This document shows, in pieces, positions 43,301 through 53,819 of a stretch of 64,000 bases of DNA. The notes under the pieces were generated by a model. The model did not search any database. It was not told where the DNA came from and saw only the letters and a program-made list of their open reading frames with translations. The DNA is from Arion vulgaris (Eukaryota > Mollusca > Gastropoda > Stylommatophora > Arionidae), in assembly GCA_020796225.1 (NCBI GenBank), contig CM036755.1, positions 77,819,772-77,883,771 on the forward strand. The letters run 5' to 3'. The number at the start of each line of letters is the position of its first letter. Position 1 is the stretch's first letter. The translations under genes were made by a program, and so were the position numbers.

Positions 43301-46300
43301 CTTAATATTTATTTAATGTCTATTTATTTACCATATTCATTGGTTTCATTGCTTCCCCTGGGGGTTCTTAGAACTTCTAATTCATTTGCTACATTACTAT
43401 TCTACTTTTTAAAACATAAAAATACACTTTAAATGTATTTGCTGTAGAGAACTCTATCTATATCCTCTTCATGTCCCGATTGACACATAAGGCTTCCACA
43501 AGAGACCTCCACTGATGCCTTTCTACCAACCAAGAGAACTATGTGGTCAGAAAAAAACACAAATTTGAACAAAAATATTAAAATGATGATCTTAAACATC
43601 AGGGGTCTGCTCCTCAACTATGTGGCCAAAAATCATGGGTTTATGTGCTCATTTAAAAAAGTAAATTTGTAGGCATGACTAACTTTACAAATATTATCAA
43701 ACTTTATTTATTTTTAACTTTACTGTATTATGCAATATCACAAATATGCAAATTGAAATACACATTCTATAAAAATGAGTAATTAATGATAAATGCCAAT
43801 ACATAGATAATAAAACATAACTACAACGAAATAAAATAAAAATATTCACTTTTTGAGGCACTTACATTAAAAGCCCCCCCACAAGTCTGAAACTGCAATA
43901 AATAATTTCTTTTGATGATATCTCTATGTATGAATTTGACAAAAATGCTGCAATAATTTCTTTATAAATTTATACATCACAAAAGAAATGTAACACTTTA
44001 TTCTAAACACAAAAGACAATAAATTTTCACTTTCAGAACAATTTATTTGCAAGTTATTTTGCAAAGTACATATTTGGATTAAGGTAGGAGTGATTTGGCA
44101 GCCTGACAAGTAAATATCCTTACTTGAATATATTCTATGCTAACTGCTGTCAGGTATGCTGACTAACTATTGAAAAAACCCAACTATCACACACCCAGCA
44201 AAGAATTGTTTCATGTAAAATTAGTGTTAAATAATTAACACATTTTGATCCAATTTCCAGCCCAATTTAAATGTAGAACAAAGCTATCTATTTTTACATT
44301 GTGGTCTAAATTGAGAGTTTGGTAAAATTAAGTAATTTGATCCAATTTATATATTTTTCATGCCAAAGCAAACCCCTTGGGGAGAGGAAACTGAACCAGA
44401 AGTATGTATCCAGACAGAAGTGAAAGGAATACTCAACAAGAATGAGCAGAACAGCATACAACATAAGACAGTCACTCTCAGTTTACTTGATGAAGAATAC
44501 CCACAAGATTTCTGGGTCGGTATACACAGATGGGTCAGCAGAAAATGCAGTGAAGAAAGGAGGAGCAGGAGTGTACATAGAATATCCAAACAACTTTAGG
44601 GATACAATGAGAGCACCTACAGGGAAATTCTGTACTAACTATGATGCAGAAATTCAGGCAATCAAAGTGGCAACAGAAAAACTGTTGAACACCAGACTTG
44701 ATCCACAACCTGTTGTATTTTTGACAGATGCAAAATCAGCACTCCAATCCAGGAAATTGCCAGGTCTACAGGCCCTACTGTCTAAACTGTGCAAGTGGCG
44801 CAAGGTCGTCTTGCAGTGGATACCGTCTCACTGTGGAATACCAGGAAATGAAACAGCAGACCGACTGGCAAAGGAAGGTGCTGCAGAAGAGCAACCGGAT
44901 GTGCCAGTTATCTACCACCAAAAGAAAAGGATGGTTAAATCAATCAGAAATCCACAAATACCAACACAAGACAATGACTATAATATGAGCAGATTAGAAC
45001 AAATTGTCATTCCGCACCTTAGAACACTACACAATCGACTCGAGTCACATGTATACAAAATTCAAGATTGGCAATTCAGCCATGTGTACATGTGGACAGG
45101 CACATCAGACTGCAGAGCACATACTTCAAGATTGCCTTGAATATGATATACTGAGGCAAACTTACTGGCCTAATGAAACAACACTGGACAGAAAACTACA
45201 CGGACCTCTGTGTGAGCTACAAAGACAGTGAAGTTTATACAAGAGACAACAATGAATGTATAGACAATATTTCAAATGAGCGAAAGGAAGGAAGGATACA
45301 AGAGACAAGCTTGATGTATAGACAATATTTCAAGCAAAGAAAGAATTATATTTTTCTATATGTTACAAATTGTAGAAAATAATTTACCATTGCTATCTGT
45401 GATAGTGTCACAAACAGCATTTGTAAACCTTGTCTATTGCTAAAGAGGCAGATGTGTGATCAGACAGTATTGATAGGTCTATCGATAACAAGATAACAAG
45501 GTGAGTGAATGTAAAATAGACAGTCATTTGAATTTGTGATTGTAATATCATTAAAACAGTAGTGAGGGCAAACACTGATAATATTAGTCAAATTTATTGA
45601 TATTACAACTTCTGTAATGAATACATCAATCTCAGTAAAGAATTTCTCATGGTGCAGGATATATTGAAATTCAAGAGATAGAACAGCTGTTTCAATTGAC
45701 TGAGAGTGAAACGTGTAGTTGTCATCTTGTTTCAGTGGGAAGAAAAAAAACAAAACAACCCAGGTCTACCTATCAAGTTAATCATATCTTTCACTATTTT
45801 ATTAGTGGACTACAAGTGCAAACAGGGTACTATGTTCTAACACTTGCTGTATGTGTGAGACAAGGATCCACCTTTAGTTGAATAGAACATAAGTCACACC
45901 TTCACATGCCTGTCTCAGGCGAATTTACAACATCCGATGGCAGATCACATCTCAATATAGAAGTCCATGAACAGGTGCTGGATTTACAAGATGTTACACT
46001 TTACTGGTAAATCACATCTCAAATTTGAAGCATGGTACACTGCATAACCAGTCTGTTTTTGAGCTGATTATGAATCACAAAGAATATTCATTCACTAAAA
46101 TCTGGTGCTAGACAGCTAAGGACCATTATCGCTTGTACATGACACCTGCAAGTGATCTACTCAGCAAGTATAGACAAAAACATTTAAACGGCGGGATGAA
46201 GCTAACTAATGCTAGCACAGTGAGACAGTATCTCATAAATCGAATCGAATCCCAGCACATGAAGATGCATAATGAAGAAGCACAGAGAACAAGAAAATCC

Positions 46301-49300
46301 TGAATCTGGCTCTAGCCCAGTTACTATTCACAACTGATCGAATTCCACCCAGTAACAAGTAAATTACTAGCCACTTGAAATCATTGTATTAGCATCAATC
46401 AACTAGTGAAAACTCATGCTCTGAGACAAGGCCAATATGATGACAAGTGTAAACAAAGCTTTTCTAATAAATTTAACAAATAATTTGTGTGTTCTGAGCA
46501 ATTTTCCACCTTAGATTTGGCATATATTGAAATGAAAAGTTGTCACAATCTTTCAGGCCCATCAACCAAGTGTTCGAGAATGCTGATTTTCAGAGTGCAT
46601 AACTCATACGGGATATACAGATATATTATTAGGAGAACGTCCAAAATGTCTAATAAAACCAGAGTTGATGGTAAAATAATATTCAATTATTAAATCATTC
46701 AATTATTAAAAAAATTAGTATACATCTGCATACACAGTCTTTAGTATTTAATAGTAGTTAATTTATTATCTACAAACAATATATAATTCATAACAATCTG
46801 TTGAAAGCTAAAAACTACATAACTTGTACATACATCCATAGAATGAAAATTTGAGCAGCAAGAATATATAATTCAGACCTACATGTTTTTAAATTCGGTG
46901 ATGAATCTGAATCAGAATTCCTAGCACCAGTGAACAAGTATTTATAATCTGAACTATTGCCACTGCTTGACAATTCATCTTCATTGTCAGCAATCAAATA
47001 AATGAATAAGCTACATGCCTTGCGCAGCCAATATTCTTTGCTTACAAAAGTTAGGACTTGAAGCCATTTTTGCATACATGCAAAGCACTGTGACAAATAA
47101 CATGTTAGAGTCGTCTATGAGCAGATATTAACTCCACCAGAATCAATGGCCGCAAAATAATTAAACGATGTAACAAGTCAATAGTACACCACATTTTCCA
47201 GCCCTCAACAAGTGTCTCTGAGAACGCTGTAACATGTCGTGGTGACACAAGGGAAGATTGCAGTAAACTCCATATCGGGGGCCAAGTGCAAATACATCTA
47301 TTGGGTAACATTGGCCGAGCGAAAAGCTTAGTTGTGCCCTAGTGCCTAACAAAACTGCCCTCCCTGGAACAACCGGGCAAGGTAATGTTGCACAAGTGCA
47401 AAATGTAAAGTTGCATTTTAGTGCTGGGTAAAACCAACATCCCAGGAAGAACCGGGGCGGGTGATATTGGCGAGCACAAAATTTAAGTTGCATTGCTAGC
47501 GCTGAATGCAACTTCCCTCTGGATTATTTGTGCACAGCCCCAGTCCAGTGTTTCCCGGGACCAGGAAAACAGAGTAGAAATTGCAAATTGCCAACACGCG
47601 TCTCGAAACGGCAGAGAATATTTCTATTCTGCAACAAACTCACTATGGCTAGAAATGTAAGGCTGATAATGTGAAGGTTTTATCTGGTGGTACAAACCTA
47701 CACATTGGCGAAGGCTGCGCTTTTCAGCGCGATCGTCCTTGCACGAGCAGGATGACGTCCAGAATTGCGAACGCTCCTTGGCTTAGGTAAAAAAAAGGCC
47801 AAAATTGATCGCTTTGAGCGAAAACAATTCATCTGTCCGTAAAGGTAATCGCTCAGTACCTTCTCTGGTGAAAACCACACAACGGTCACATAGAGTGGTC
47901 AATGGTTGGTTGTTCTAGAACAATCGCGAAGTAGCCCCAGACTATAATCACATGTAAACTGCCTAGCGTGGTCAATGAGTGCTGTTGATAGGGCAACTGC
48001 TGCACTAGAAAAGAGGGAGTATTGCAGTGGTCACCAATAGACTCTACTTGTGTAGGAGTCTCCACGACACTAAACATAGCACTACATGCCTAGAGTTGTT
48101 GGAGATCCCTGGGTGTTCAAGAAAGCCAGGTACTCCCAGAGTTGTTGGAGTCCTGGGTGTTCAAAGCCAGTACCACACACCGCAAAACAAGAAAAAGGTC
48201 AAAATATTCCCATAGTTACTGGGGTTAGAAAACAAACAAACTCTCTTTCACGGTACTGGAAAGTGTTTGTAATGGAGGAACTGGAAGTAGCATTTGCTAG
48301 CAAAGATCTACCAGTGTCAGATAATCAATAAATTGATGTTTGATGGTGTCATTGTCCTGTCTTTTGAAAGAATATTTTGTAAAACCATTGCAACATAAGA
48401 ATAAAAGAAAACAAAACATTAAAATAATGCTGACAAAATGAAATAAAATAACATACCAAATTACATACAACTGGCTCCACTTTTTTATCATTTCTAAGAG
48501 CTGTTAAGTGTGTCATTTCTGCAGCCTTGGGGTTGATGTCGGTGCAACTATAAACAGAATTTTAAAAATGATTAATAAACAGTTTCATAACATACGCTCA
48601 TCAATAATGGTTAGCAATAATAACAAGTTTAAATTCTCATCTTTCTTATCTTTAATGTATTCTACATAAAAAATTACCGTCTGCCCAGCTGTTCATAGCT
48701 TGACAGGTGATACACTCTGTGAGTGCGGGTTCATTCGGGCTGAGAAAGCCACAGGTTACCAGATTAACGGTGTTTGGACACCAGCCAAGGTTACGATGTC
48801 CATGGCACATCAAAGCTCAAGTGCTTCTGGATCAAAAAAATTATGATAATAACCAAGATCAAAACTACTGCAATGCTTACAAAAATACAGCTGGGTTTTC
48901 TATAACTTGGGAAAGAAATGTAATGCAAACTCCTGAACCACAGCAACCTCAACACATCAGATGGCTGAAAATATTGTTAAAATATCAATATACATCGGTG
49001 GCAGTAATAGAAACAAGAATGAAGTTGGCCACTAATAGAATGCATCAAACTCCACAGTATACAAAGACTTCTACAACAGAAAATCAAGAAAGAAGGCAGG
49101 ACCCAGAAAAAGATGGTTAGATGGCATAGCAGAATCCTGTCAAAGAGCAAAAATAACAATTACCCAAGCCACCAGAACAGCGCAAGACACAAACAGAAAA
49201 CCACGACACTGGGAAACAACCCGGTAGCAGTGTGATGACAAAAGACGAAGAAGGTGCAGTCATTTTATACTATTCAAATACACTGTGAAGGTATTACTCA

Positions 49301-52300
49301 AAGATTGAAGGACTGTAGACATAAATAAGCCTACTGCTGCTACCACCATTGGATAAGTCAGCTTGAGAGCTGATACTACGATCCTAGCTTCTTTCCCATG
49401 ACTGAAAGCACATTTTAACGAGGAGCTCTGGGATGTTGTTCAGCTTCTTCTTCTGCGATCAACTTTTGCTATGCGACTACTCCGGTATGTGTCATAAACA
49501 GGGCGGTGCGCTTGAGGTCTTCACCGGTTCCTCATAGTTTGTCTTGTAGTGTTGTTTCTGTTGGCCAGATCTCCAATCTCTCACTACTCAGACTAGGGCA
49601 GTCTTGCAGGATGCTTGGACTGCTTTGGTGCTCCACAGGTGCAGGCTGCCGAGTCCCTGAGACCCATTCTGTGGAGGTGTGCTCTGAGGCTGCACTGTCC
49701 CATTCTAAGTCTGAAGAATGTGGTTGTTCAGCAAATCTTGCAACTTCACCTAAATTTATGATATTCTAGTCTTTGTCCCTACAACTGAAGCTTCAAGTTA
49801 GGGAGAAGGAACTAATTATGGAGAATTAAGGTGAGTGATCCACTAAAAACTGATGGCAAGACTGAACGATGAGAGGTGACACATTGTTTTGAAGCAGGAA
49901 TCCACTAGATATCACTTGTTGATATGATTCTAACTCATGCTATCCTCAAATATAATAGAATCACATCATTGAAGTAATGATTCCCCATCTCACTTAAATT
50001 TTCTTTTCATAATATGCCACAAAACAGTTTTTCTAAAGTGTCTATTAAGCTGACTTTTATTTCCTCTGTAGTATTTCTAGCTATTCATTTGATTCTAAAC
50101 ATTGCTCTGTAAAACACATCACTGTTGCTTAGTAATCTGTTTCATAATTATTCATGCTTTGGTTTCTTTCATAGAATTAGCTCTATGCAGCATTATAAGA
50201 TTACTTGCACAGAATTAGCTCTATACAGCACCGTAAGATCACTTGCACAGAATTAGCTCTATACAGCATCGTAAGATTACTTGCACAGAATTAGTTCTAT
50301 ACAGCACTGTAAGATTACTTGCACAGAATTAGCTCTATACAGCATCGTAAGATTACTTGCACAGAATTAGCTCTATACAGCACTGTAAGATTACTTGCAC
50401 AGAATTAGCTCTATACAGAACTGTAATATTACTTGCACAGAATTAGCTCTATACAGAACTGTAATATTACTTGCACAGAATTAGCTCTATACAGCATCGT
50501 AAGATTACTTGCACAGAATTAGCTCTATACAGCATCGTAAGATTACTTGCACAGAATTAGCTCTATACAGAACTGTAATATTACTTGCACAGAATTAGCT
50601 CTATACAGAACTGTAATATTACTTGCACAGAATTAGCTCTATACAGAACTGTAATATTACTTGCACAGAATTAGCTCTATACAGAACTGTAATATTACTT
50701 GCACAGAATTAGCTCTATACAGAACTGTAATATTACTTGCACAGAATTAGCTCTATACAGCACTGTAAGATTACTTGCACAGAATTAGCTCTATACAGCA
50801 TCGTAAGATTACTTGCACAGAATTAGCTCTATACAGAACTGTAATATTACTTGCACAGAATTAGCTCTATACAGAACTGTAATATTACTTGCACAGAATT
50901 AGCTCTATACAGCATCGTAAGATTACTTGCACAGAATTAGCTCTATACAGAACTGTAATATTACTTGCACAGAATTAGCTCTATACAGAACTGTAATATT
51001 ACTTGCACAGAATTAGCTCTATACAGAACTGTAATATTACTTGCACAGAATTAGCTCTATACAGAACTGTAATATTACTTGCACAGAATTAGCTCTATAC
51101 AGCACTGTAAGATTACTTGCACAGAATTAAGCTCTATACAGTCATCGTAATATTCTTGCACAGAATTAGCTCTATACAGCACTGTAATATTATTTTGCAC
51201 AGAATTAGCTCTATACAGAACTGTAATATTACTTGCACAGAATTAGCTCTATACAGAACTGTAATATTACTTGCACAGAATTAGCTCTATACAGCACTGT
51301 AAGATTACTTGCACAGAATTAGCTCTATACAGAACTGTAAGATTACTTGCACAGAATTAGCTCTATACAGAACTGTAATATTACTTGCCAAATTAACTCT
51401 ATACAGAACTGTAAGATTACTTGCACAGAATTAGCTCTATACAGAACTGTAATATTACTTGCACAGATTAGCTCTATACAGCATCAGTAAGATTACTGTT
51501 TGCACAGAATTAGCTCTATACAGCATCGTAAGATTACTTGCACAGAATTAGCTCTATACAGAACTGTAATATTACTTGCATAGGCTGTCATTCATTTACT
51601 GGAATGTTATGTTATTCTTTACTTTATATCTGAGTTGCATCTTCTATGATTTTATTGAATGGTTGAGGTATTTTAATATTTGTTATTGTGTATAATTCAC
51701 TTTAAAAACTTCAAATTGTATAATTTAGTGCTTAGAGATGACCACCATGTTGTACAGCTTTGATTGAGACCTTTATTCTGTACTTATTATCATTACTAAA
51801 CAACTCTTTTCTGCAGATATTTTCACTAATATATATGGCTTTTTCGTTTTACAGACGGTCAATTGGCAAGTGTTTCACTGTGACAACTTCTGAGTTTTCG
51901 CTTGTCACTCTTGTCTTTCAGCTCATCCCTAAGTCTCTCTTCAAAAGATTCTGCCCCTTTGTGTAATGTTGTTTTCCATATATCTCGATCATCAGCTAGT
52001 TGTTCCCATTTGCTGGAACCGATAGAAAAGTTATTCTTTCACTACTACTAATACATAAAGTGACAATTTGATTAAAAAATATTATTTACATTATAATGTT
52101 CTCATAACATGTTTTAAATTACTTTATGTGCTTTGTTGTATACTGATGAAGGCCTAATAGTTGAAGTGTTGATTTTGTTATGTTTTACATCCTAGCTGCT
52201 GCAAAACTGTCCTGGGCATGCGGGTGTTTACGGTAATGAGAGAGCGGACAGGCTTGCATCAACAGCATCGATTGTTGGGGAGTGAAGATGGATAAGGGGA

Positions 52301-52801
52301 TATTCTTCGGTCTCTTCGCGATTGTCTGTTGGATGAGGACACTAAAATCGATGTTGAATCGATCAAGCGATTTAGGCAGTTTGGAGTTACCTGTTGTTCA
52401 AGTCGAACTGGATGCCTGAGAGGCAGAGTGAGAGGTGTGTTTAATCAGCAGCCACAGGAACCATCAGTATGCATACTTTTCGATATCTGTTGGGGGAGAG
52501 TGAGCACCTATGGGTCTGCCCGGGGTGCAATGAAGTCAGTTTAGTAACCAATAACCAATAGCTGCTGTAAAACTATATACATTATACTTGTTGAATGACA
52601 AACTGAAACGTAATATAAAAAATATTTACAAACTCCATCGCATATAAAATAAAACATAACTCACTTCAATCTTTGTAGAAATTCATCTTCCTTTTCAAGA
52701 ACATCCAACAAAAGAAAAGAGTCTTCAGCAGGTTCATATACTAGATCAAAATCTTTTTCACTGATATTCCCAAGAAGAGGGGTTCGAAACTTGTCACACA
52801 T
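38268..52801 (-). CDS. N6AMT1: HemK2-family methyltransferase N6AMT1, five exons; motif I exon not found
   Basis: Family members, with TRMT112, methylate the GGQ glutamine of release factor eRF1. Exons on the minus strand: 52665-52801, 48457-48547, 41546-41629, 40700-40841, 38268-38374, all GT-AG and in phase. The start (ATG 52799-52801) is followed by FRTPLLGNIS and YEPAEDSFLLLDVLE, then CTDINPKAAEMTHLTALR, the catalytic LLFNPPYVVTSSTE (NPPY binds the target amide), SWAGGTKGREVTDKFLP, VFYLVAVQENDP, and the end ESRRAGRELLSVLKF plus VRQ and TAG. The five exons give 186 residues against 214 in human. The missing part is the EVGSGSG SAM-binding strand expected between exons one and two here. Skipping keeps the frame. 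Either the exon is lost from this sequence or the locus is not functional. Confidence 0.9.
38560..38775 (+). repeat. tRNA-derived SINE (family C)
   Basis: Head with TAGTAGCGCGTTGGATGACA (A-box region) and a good B box GGTTCAATTCC at about 38630. The body has AAAAAGCCACAGGTTCTCCA, TTACGGTGTCCATGTCACCG and CTCAAGTGTTTCTGGATCTG followed by A-rich tail. A second copy lies at 48680-48840. Confidence 0.75.
39281..39521 (+). repeat. SINE-A full-length copy with 12-bp target-site duplication
   Basis: From GTGGTTACCGGGCCC to CGCAAAGAAGAAGAAG. ATACAAATTCTC occurs immediately before the head (39269-39280) and after the tail (39522-39533). The internal part carries CATGTCGTAAGAGGCGACTA. Confidence 0.93.
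39545..39905 (+). pseudogene. LINE family X, C-terminus
   Basis: Matches 53470-53790 base by base over most of its length: ATGCTACAGAAAGATCCTAC, then ELNVKENWLINN, ITYFGPIKRHDGPERTILEG, GRPRRRWLQDI. It begins almost directly after the SINE-A target duplication and is disrupted by stops. Confidence 0.85.
40150..40325. repeat. TG/TC-rich stretch followed by (TA)n microsatellite
   Basis: 40150-40228 is composed of TCTG, TGTG and TCTC repeats. 40249-40320 is about 36 uninterrupted TA dinucleotides. The tyrosine/isoleucine-alternating frames here are translations of the repeat. Confidence 0.97.
40415..40660 (-). repeat. SINE-A full-length copy with 12-bp target-site duplication
   Basis: Read from CCTTTGCGTTCGTTC to CCGGTAACCACTCGGGC, flanked by AAGGGTAATGCT at about 40397 and 40658. 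The tail triplets are eroded. It is only about 40 bases downstream of an N6AMT1 exon, within the intron before the last exon. Confidence 0.92.
41180..41270. repeat. Short block shared with 51855-51945
   Basis: GGTCAATTGGCAAGTGTTT, GAGTTTTCGCTTGTCTCTCT and AGCTCATCCCTAAG occur in both places in the same orientation. It is likely a scrap of a retroelement; both copies lie in N6AMT1 introns. Confidence 0.65.
41740..42830 (+). pseudogene. R1-like LINE, linker and RNase H, broken
   Basis: 41770-41900 matches the 20.4 kb scrap. 42180-42520 encodes an RNase H domain: VYTDGSVQRGEKSGWGFLAN, SSMRMEVEATTAALHW, VVSDSQSMLHK and CPGHRVFTV, where the usual HAG-YGNE motif is altered by a stop. The 3' part (42560-42800) matches 52260-52545. 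At least three frame breaks. Confidence 0.85.
42840..43080. other. N6AMT1 intron, nothing recognised
   Basis: AT-rich; no repeat or frame of note. Confidence 0.4.
43085..43240 (+). pseudogene. LINE family Y, last 150 bases
   Basis: Encodes SRRWIQDVIDGLNMMAAEAG and the end GGKVRFRTSFLMMMM, finishing in a GATGATGATGATG tail at about 43227-43240. This is the same 3' end that abuts the 40-bp minisatellite at 34790 in the other orientation. Confidence 0.85.
44380..45240 (+). pseudogene. LINE RNase H domain, nearly intact, with zinc-knuckle C-terminus
   Basis: The 232-codon frame 44442-45140 contains a complete RNase H active-site set: SVYTDGSAENAV (Asp), NYDAEIQAIKVA (Glu), VFLTDAKSAL (Asp) and SHCGIPGNETADRLAKEG (His, Asp). 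A +1 shift near 45050 continues as IGNSAMCTCGQAHQTAEHIL then QDCLEYD, a CxC...H...C knuckle, and NETTLDRKL. RT and endonuclease are absent. Related C-terminal text lies at 49440-49780. It is in an N6AMT1 intron, opposite strand. Confidence 0.88.
45250..47140. other. N6AMT1 intron, no gene recognised
   Basis: AT-rich. A minus frame at 46815-47096 includes IADNEDELSSSGNSSD and an acidic-serine run but has no clear splice borders or known motif. 45250-45330 repeats ATGTATAGACAATATTTCAA twice, about 60 bases apart. Confidence 0.4.
47150..47640 (-). repeat. Dispersed repeat R, copy 2
   Basis: Internal partial repeats with CCCTCCCTGGAACAACCGGG, AACATCCCAGGAAGAACCGG and GTGCAAA-TT-AAGTTGCAT blocks; matches 14935-15320 and, inverted, 9880-10130 (GGGAAACACTGGACT/AGTCCAGTGTTTCCC). 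No coding. Confidence 0.55.
47650..48080. other. N6AMT1 intron with a small CpG cluster, nothing recognised
   Basis: 47705-47800 has several CpGs (GCGCTTTTCAGCGCGATCG) including a short inverted repeat GCGC-TTTTCA-GCGC. No frame or splice signal supports an exon. Confidence 0.35.
48088..48175 (+). repeat. Two direct copies of a 43-bp unit
   Basis: AGAGTTGTTGGAGATCCCTG with GGTGTTCAAGAAAGCCAG at 48092 is repeated as AGAGTTGTTGGAGTCCTGGG with TGTTCAAAGCCAG at 48138. Confidence 0.8.
48680..48840 (+). repeat. tRNA-derived SINE (family C), decayed
   Basis: Shares TGACAGGTGA, CTGTGAGTGCGGGTTCATTC (decayed B box), AAAGCCACAGGTTACCAG and AGCTCAAGTGCTTCTGGATC with 38560-38775, but the A-box region is shortened. 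Confidence 0.7.
48880..49245 (+). pseudogene. LINE family Z, C-terminal fragment
   Basis: Matches 56770-57130 with an internal gap: AACTCCACAGTATACA, ACAGAAAATCAAGAAAGAAG, AAAAGATGGTTAGATGGC, CACGACACTGGGAAACAACC and GTGTGATGACAAAAGACGAAG. It directly follows a family C SINE. Confidence 0.8.
49440..49780 (-). pseudogene. LINE RNase H C-terminal fragment
   Basis: On the minus strand reads DSAACTCGAP, DCPSLSSERLEIWPTETTLQ and DKLWGTGEDLKRTALFMTHT, the zinc-knuckle and tail that follow RNase H in Jockey/R1-like LINEs (compare NETTLDRKLHGPLCELQR at 45170). Confidence 0.7.
49785..50165. other. N6AMT1 intron, nothing recognised
   Basis: AT-rich; searched for a SAM-motif exon (Gly-x-Gly-x-Gly) on the minus strand without success. 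Confidence 0.45.
50175..51578. repeat. 38-bp minisatellite, about 37 units, inside N6AMT1
   Basis: Unit AGAATTAGCTCTATACAGAA followed by CTGTAATATTACTTGCAC. There are three main variants of the middle (GAACTGTAATATT, GCATCGTAAGATT, GCACTGTAAGATT), arranged in runs, which suggests local duplication of blocks. Some units near 51120-51210 and 51390-51500 carry short indels. It sits in the intron where the N6AMT1 motif I exon is expected. Confidence 0.97.
51580..52190. other. N6AMT1 intron; repeat scrap at 51855-51945
   Basis: AT-rich, with the block shared with 41180-41270. No exon with a Gly-rich SAM motif is visible on the minus strand. Confidence 0.45.
52195..52545 (+). pseudogene. R1-like LINE 3' end
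   Basis: Starts within RNase H (CCTGGGCATGCGGGTGTTTA encoding PGHAGVYGNERADRLASTAS) and runs parallel to 42490-42800 to the end near GTAACCAATAACCAATA. It keeps the HAG-YGNERAD motif that the 42.5 kb copy has lost. Confidence 0.85.
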
Positions 52802-53099
52802 TAGAAGTTTGTGTTACAGTTCTATAAACAACATTTAAAAAAATGTTTATATGGAAATAATGAAAGAAATATTACAACTATAGTGAAAAAACTGTGGACT
52901 TAACAAAAAGTTGGCCTGGTCTAATAGTCAGTGCCCATCTCTACAACAAAAATGTTATATAATCACAAACTGGTTACTATGACTACCATCTCGAAATATA
53001 GCTCTCTTAGATAATAGCTTCTTCTTATATCTGCTCTTGACCAATGCTTTTGTGGCATATATGTGGTTTGAACAAAAGAGAATGGGTACATTGTACATT

Positions 53100-53790
53100 G
53101 GAAAACCTAATCATGATGACCAAGAAACATAGTGAAGACCAACATCTATATTTGAATACACAAAAACAAAATCATGTCAACTGACAAAGCAAAAGGCTCA
53201 CCTAACATCCAAGTAAACAATGAAGAACTCCAATGTGTAGAGAGCTACGAATATCTGGGCTCAATAATTAACAATAGCGATGACTGCTCCAAAGAGATCT
53301 CAAGAAGATTGGCAATAGCATTCAAGAAGTTAAACACAATGAAGAACATGTGGCAAAGCACCAGCAAAATACTAAAATTAAAAATATTGAGAGCATGCAT
53401 TTTCCCAGTGGCTACTTATGGTTGTGAATCATGGACTATTACACAAAAATTAAGACGAAAATCCAGTCCTTCAAAACTAAATGCTACAGAAAGATCCTAC
53501 GAATACCATGGACAGAAAAAGAAAGAACACTGATGTCCTGAAAGAACTAAATGTTAAAGAGAATTGGCTGATAAACAACATACTATACAGAAAAATTACA
53601 TACTTTGGTCACATCAAGCGTCACGATGGCCTGGAAAGAACAATACTAGAGGGCAGGGTCCCAGGATGCAGAGGCAGACCAAGAAGAAGATGGCTACAAG
53701 ATATTACAGAAATTATGAACATGACCATCGACGAAGTGGGTGAACTGGCAAGAGACAGTGTCCTATAAAGGATACGCACCTTGATGATGA
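53100..53790 (+). pseudogene. LINE family X, RT thumb to 3' end
   Basis: Frame from 53174: CVESYEYLGSIINNSDDCSK, RACIFPVATYGCESWTITQK, then after a frame break KELNVKENWLINNILYRKIT, YFGHIKRHDGLERTILEG and GRPRRRWLQDITEIMNM, ending with GATGATGAG near 53790. 39545-39905 is a partial copy. The RT catalytic part is absent. Confidence 0.88.
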
Positions 53791-53819
53791 GACTGTTCTA
53801 CTAGTTGACAGTAATAGCC

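Noticed and set aside
46815..47096. 93-codon minus frame with an acidic-serine run
   Set aside because: No splice borders in phase with N6AMT1 and no recognised domain; kept only as a remark.
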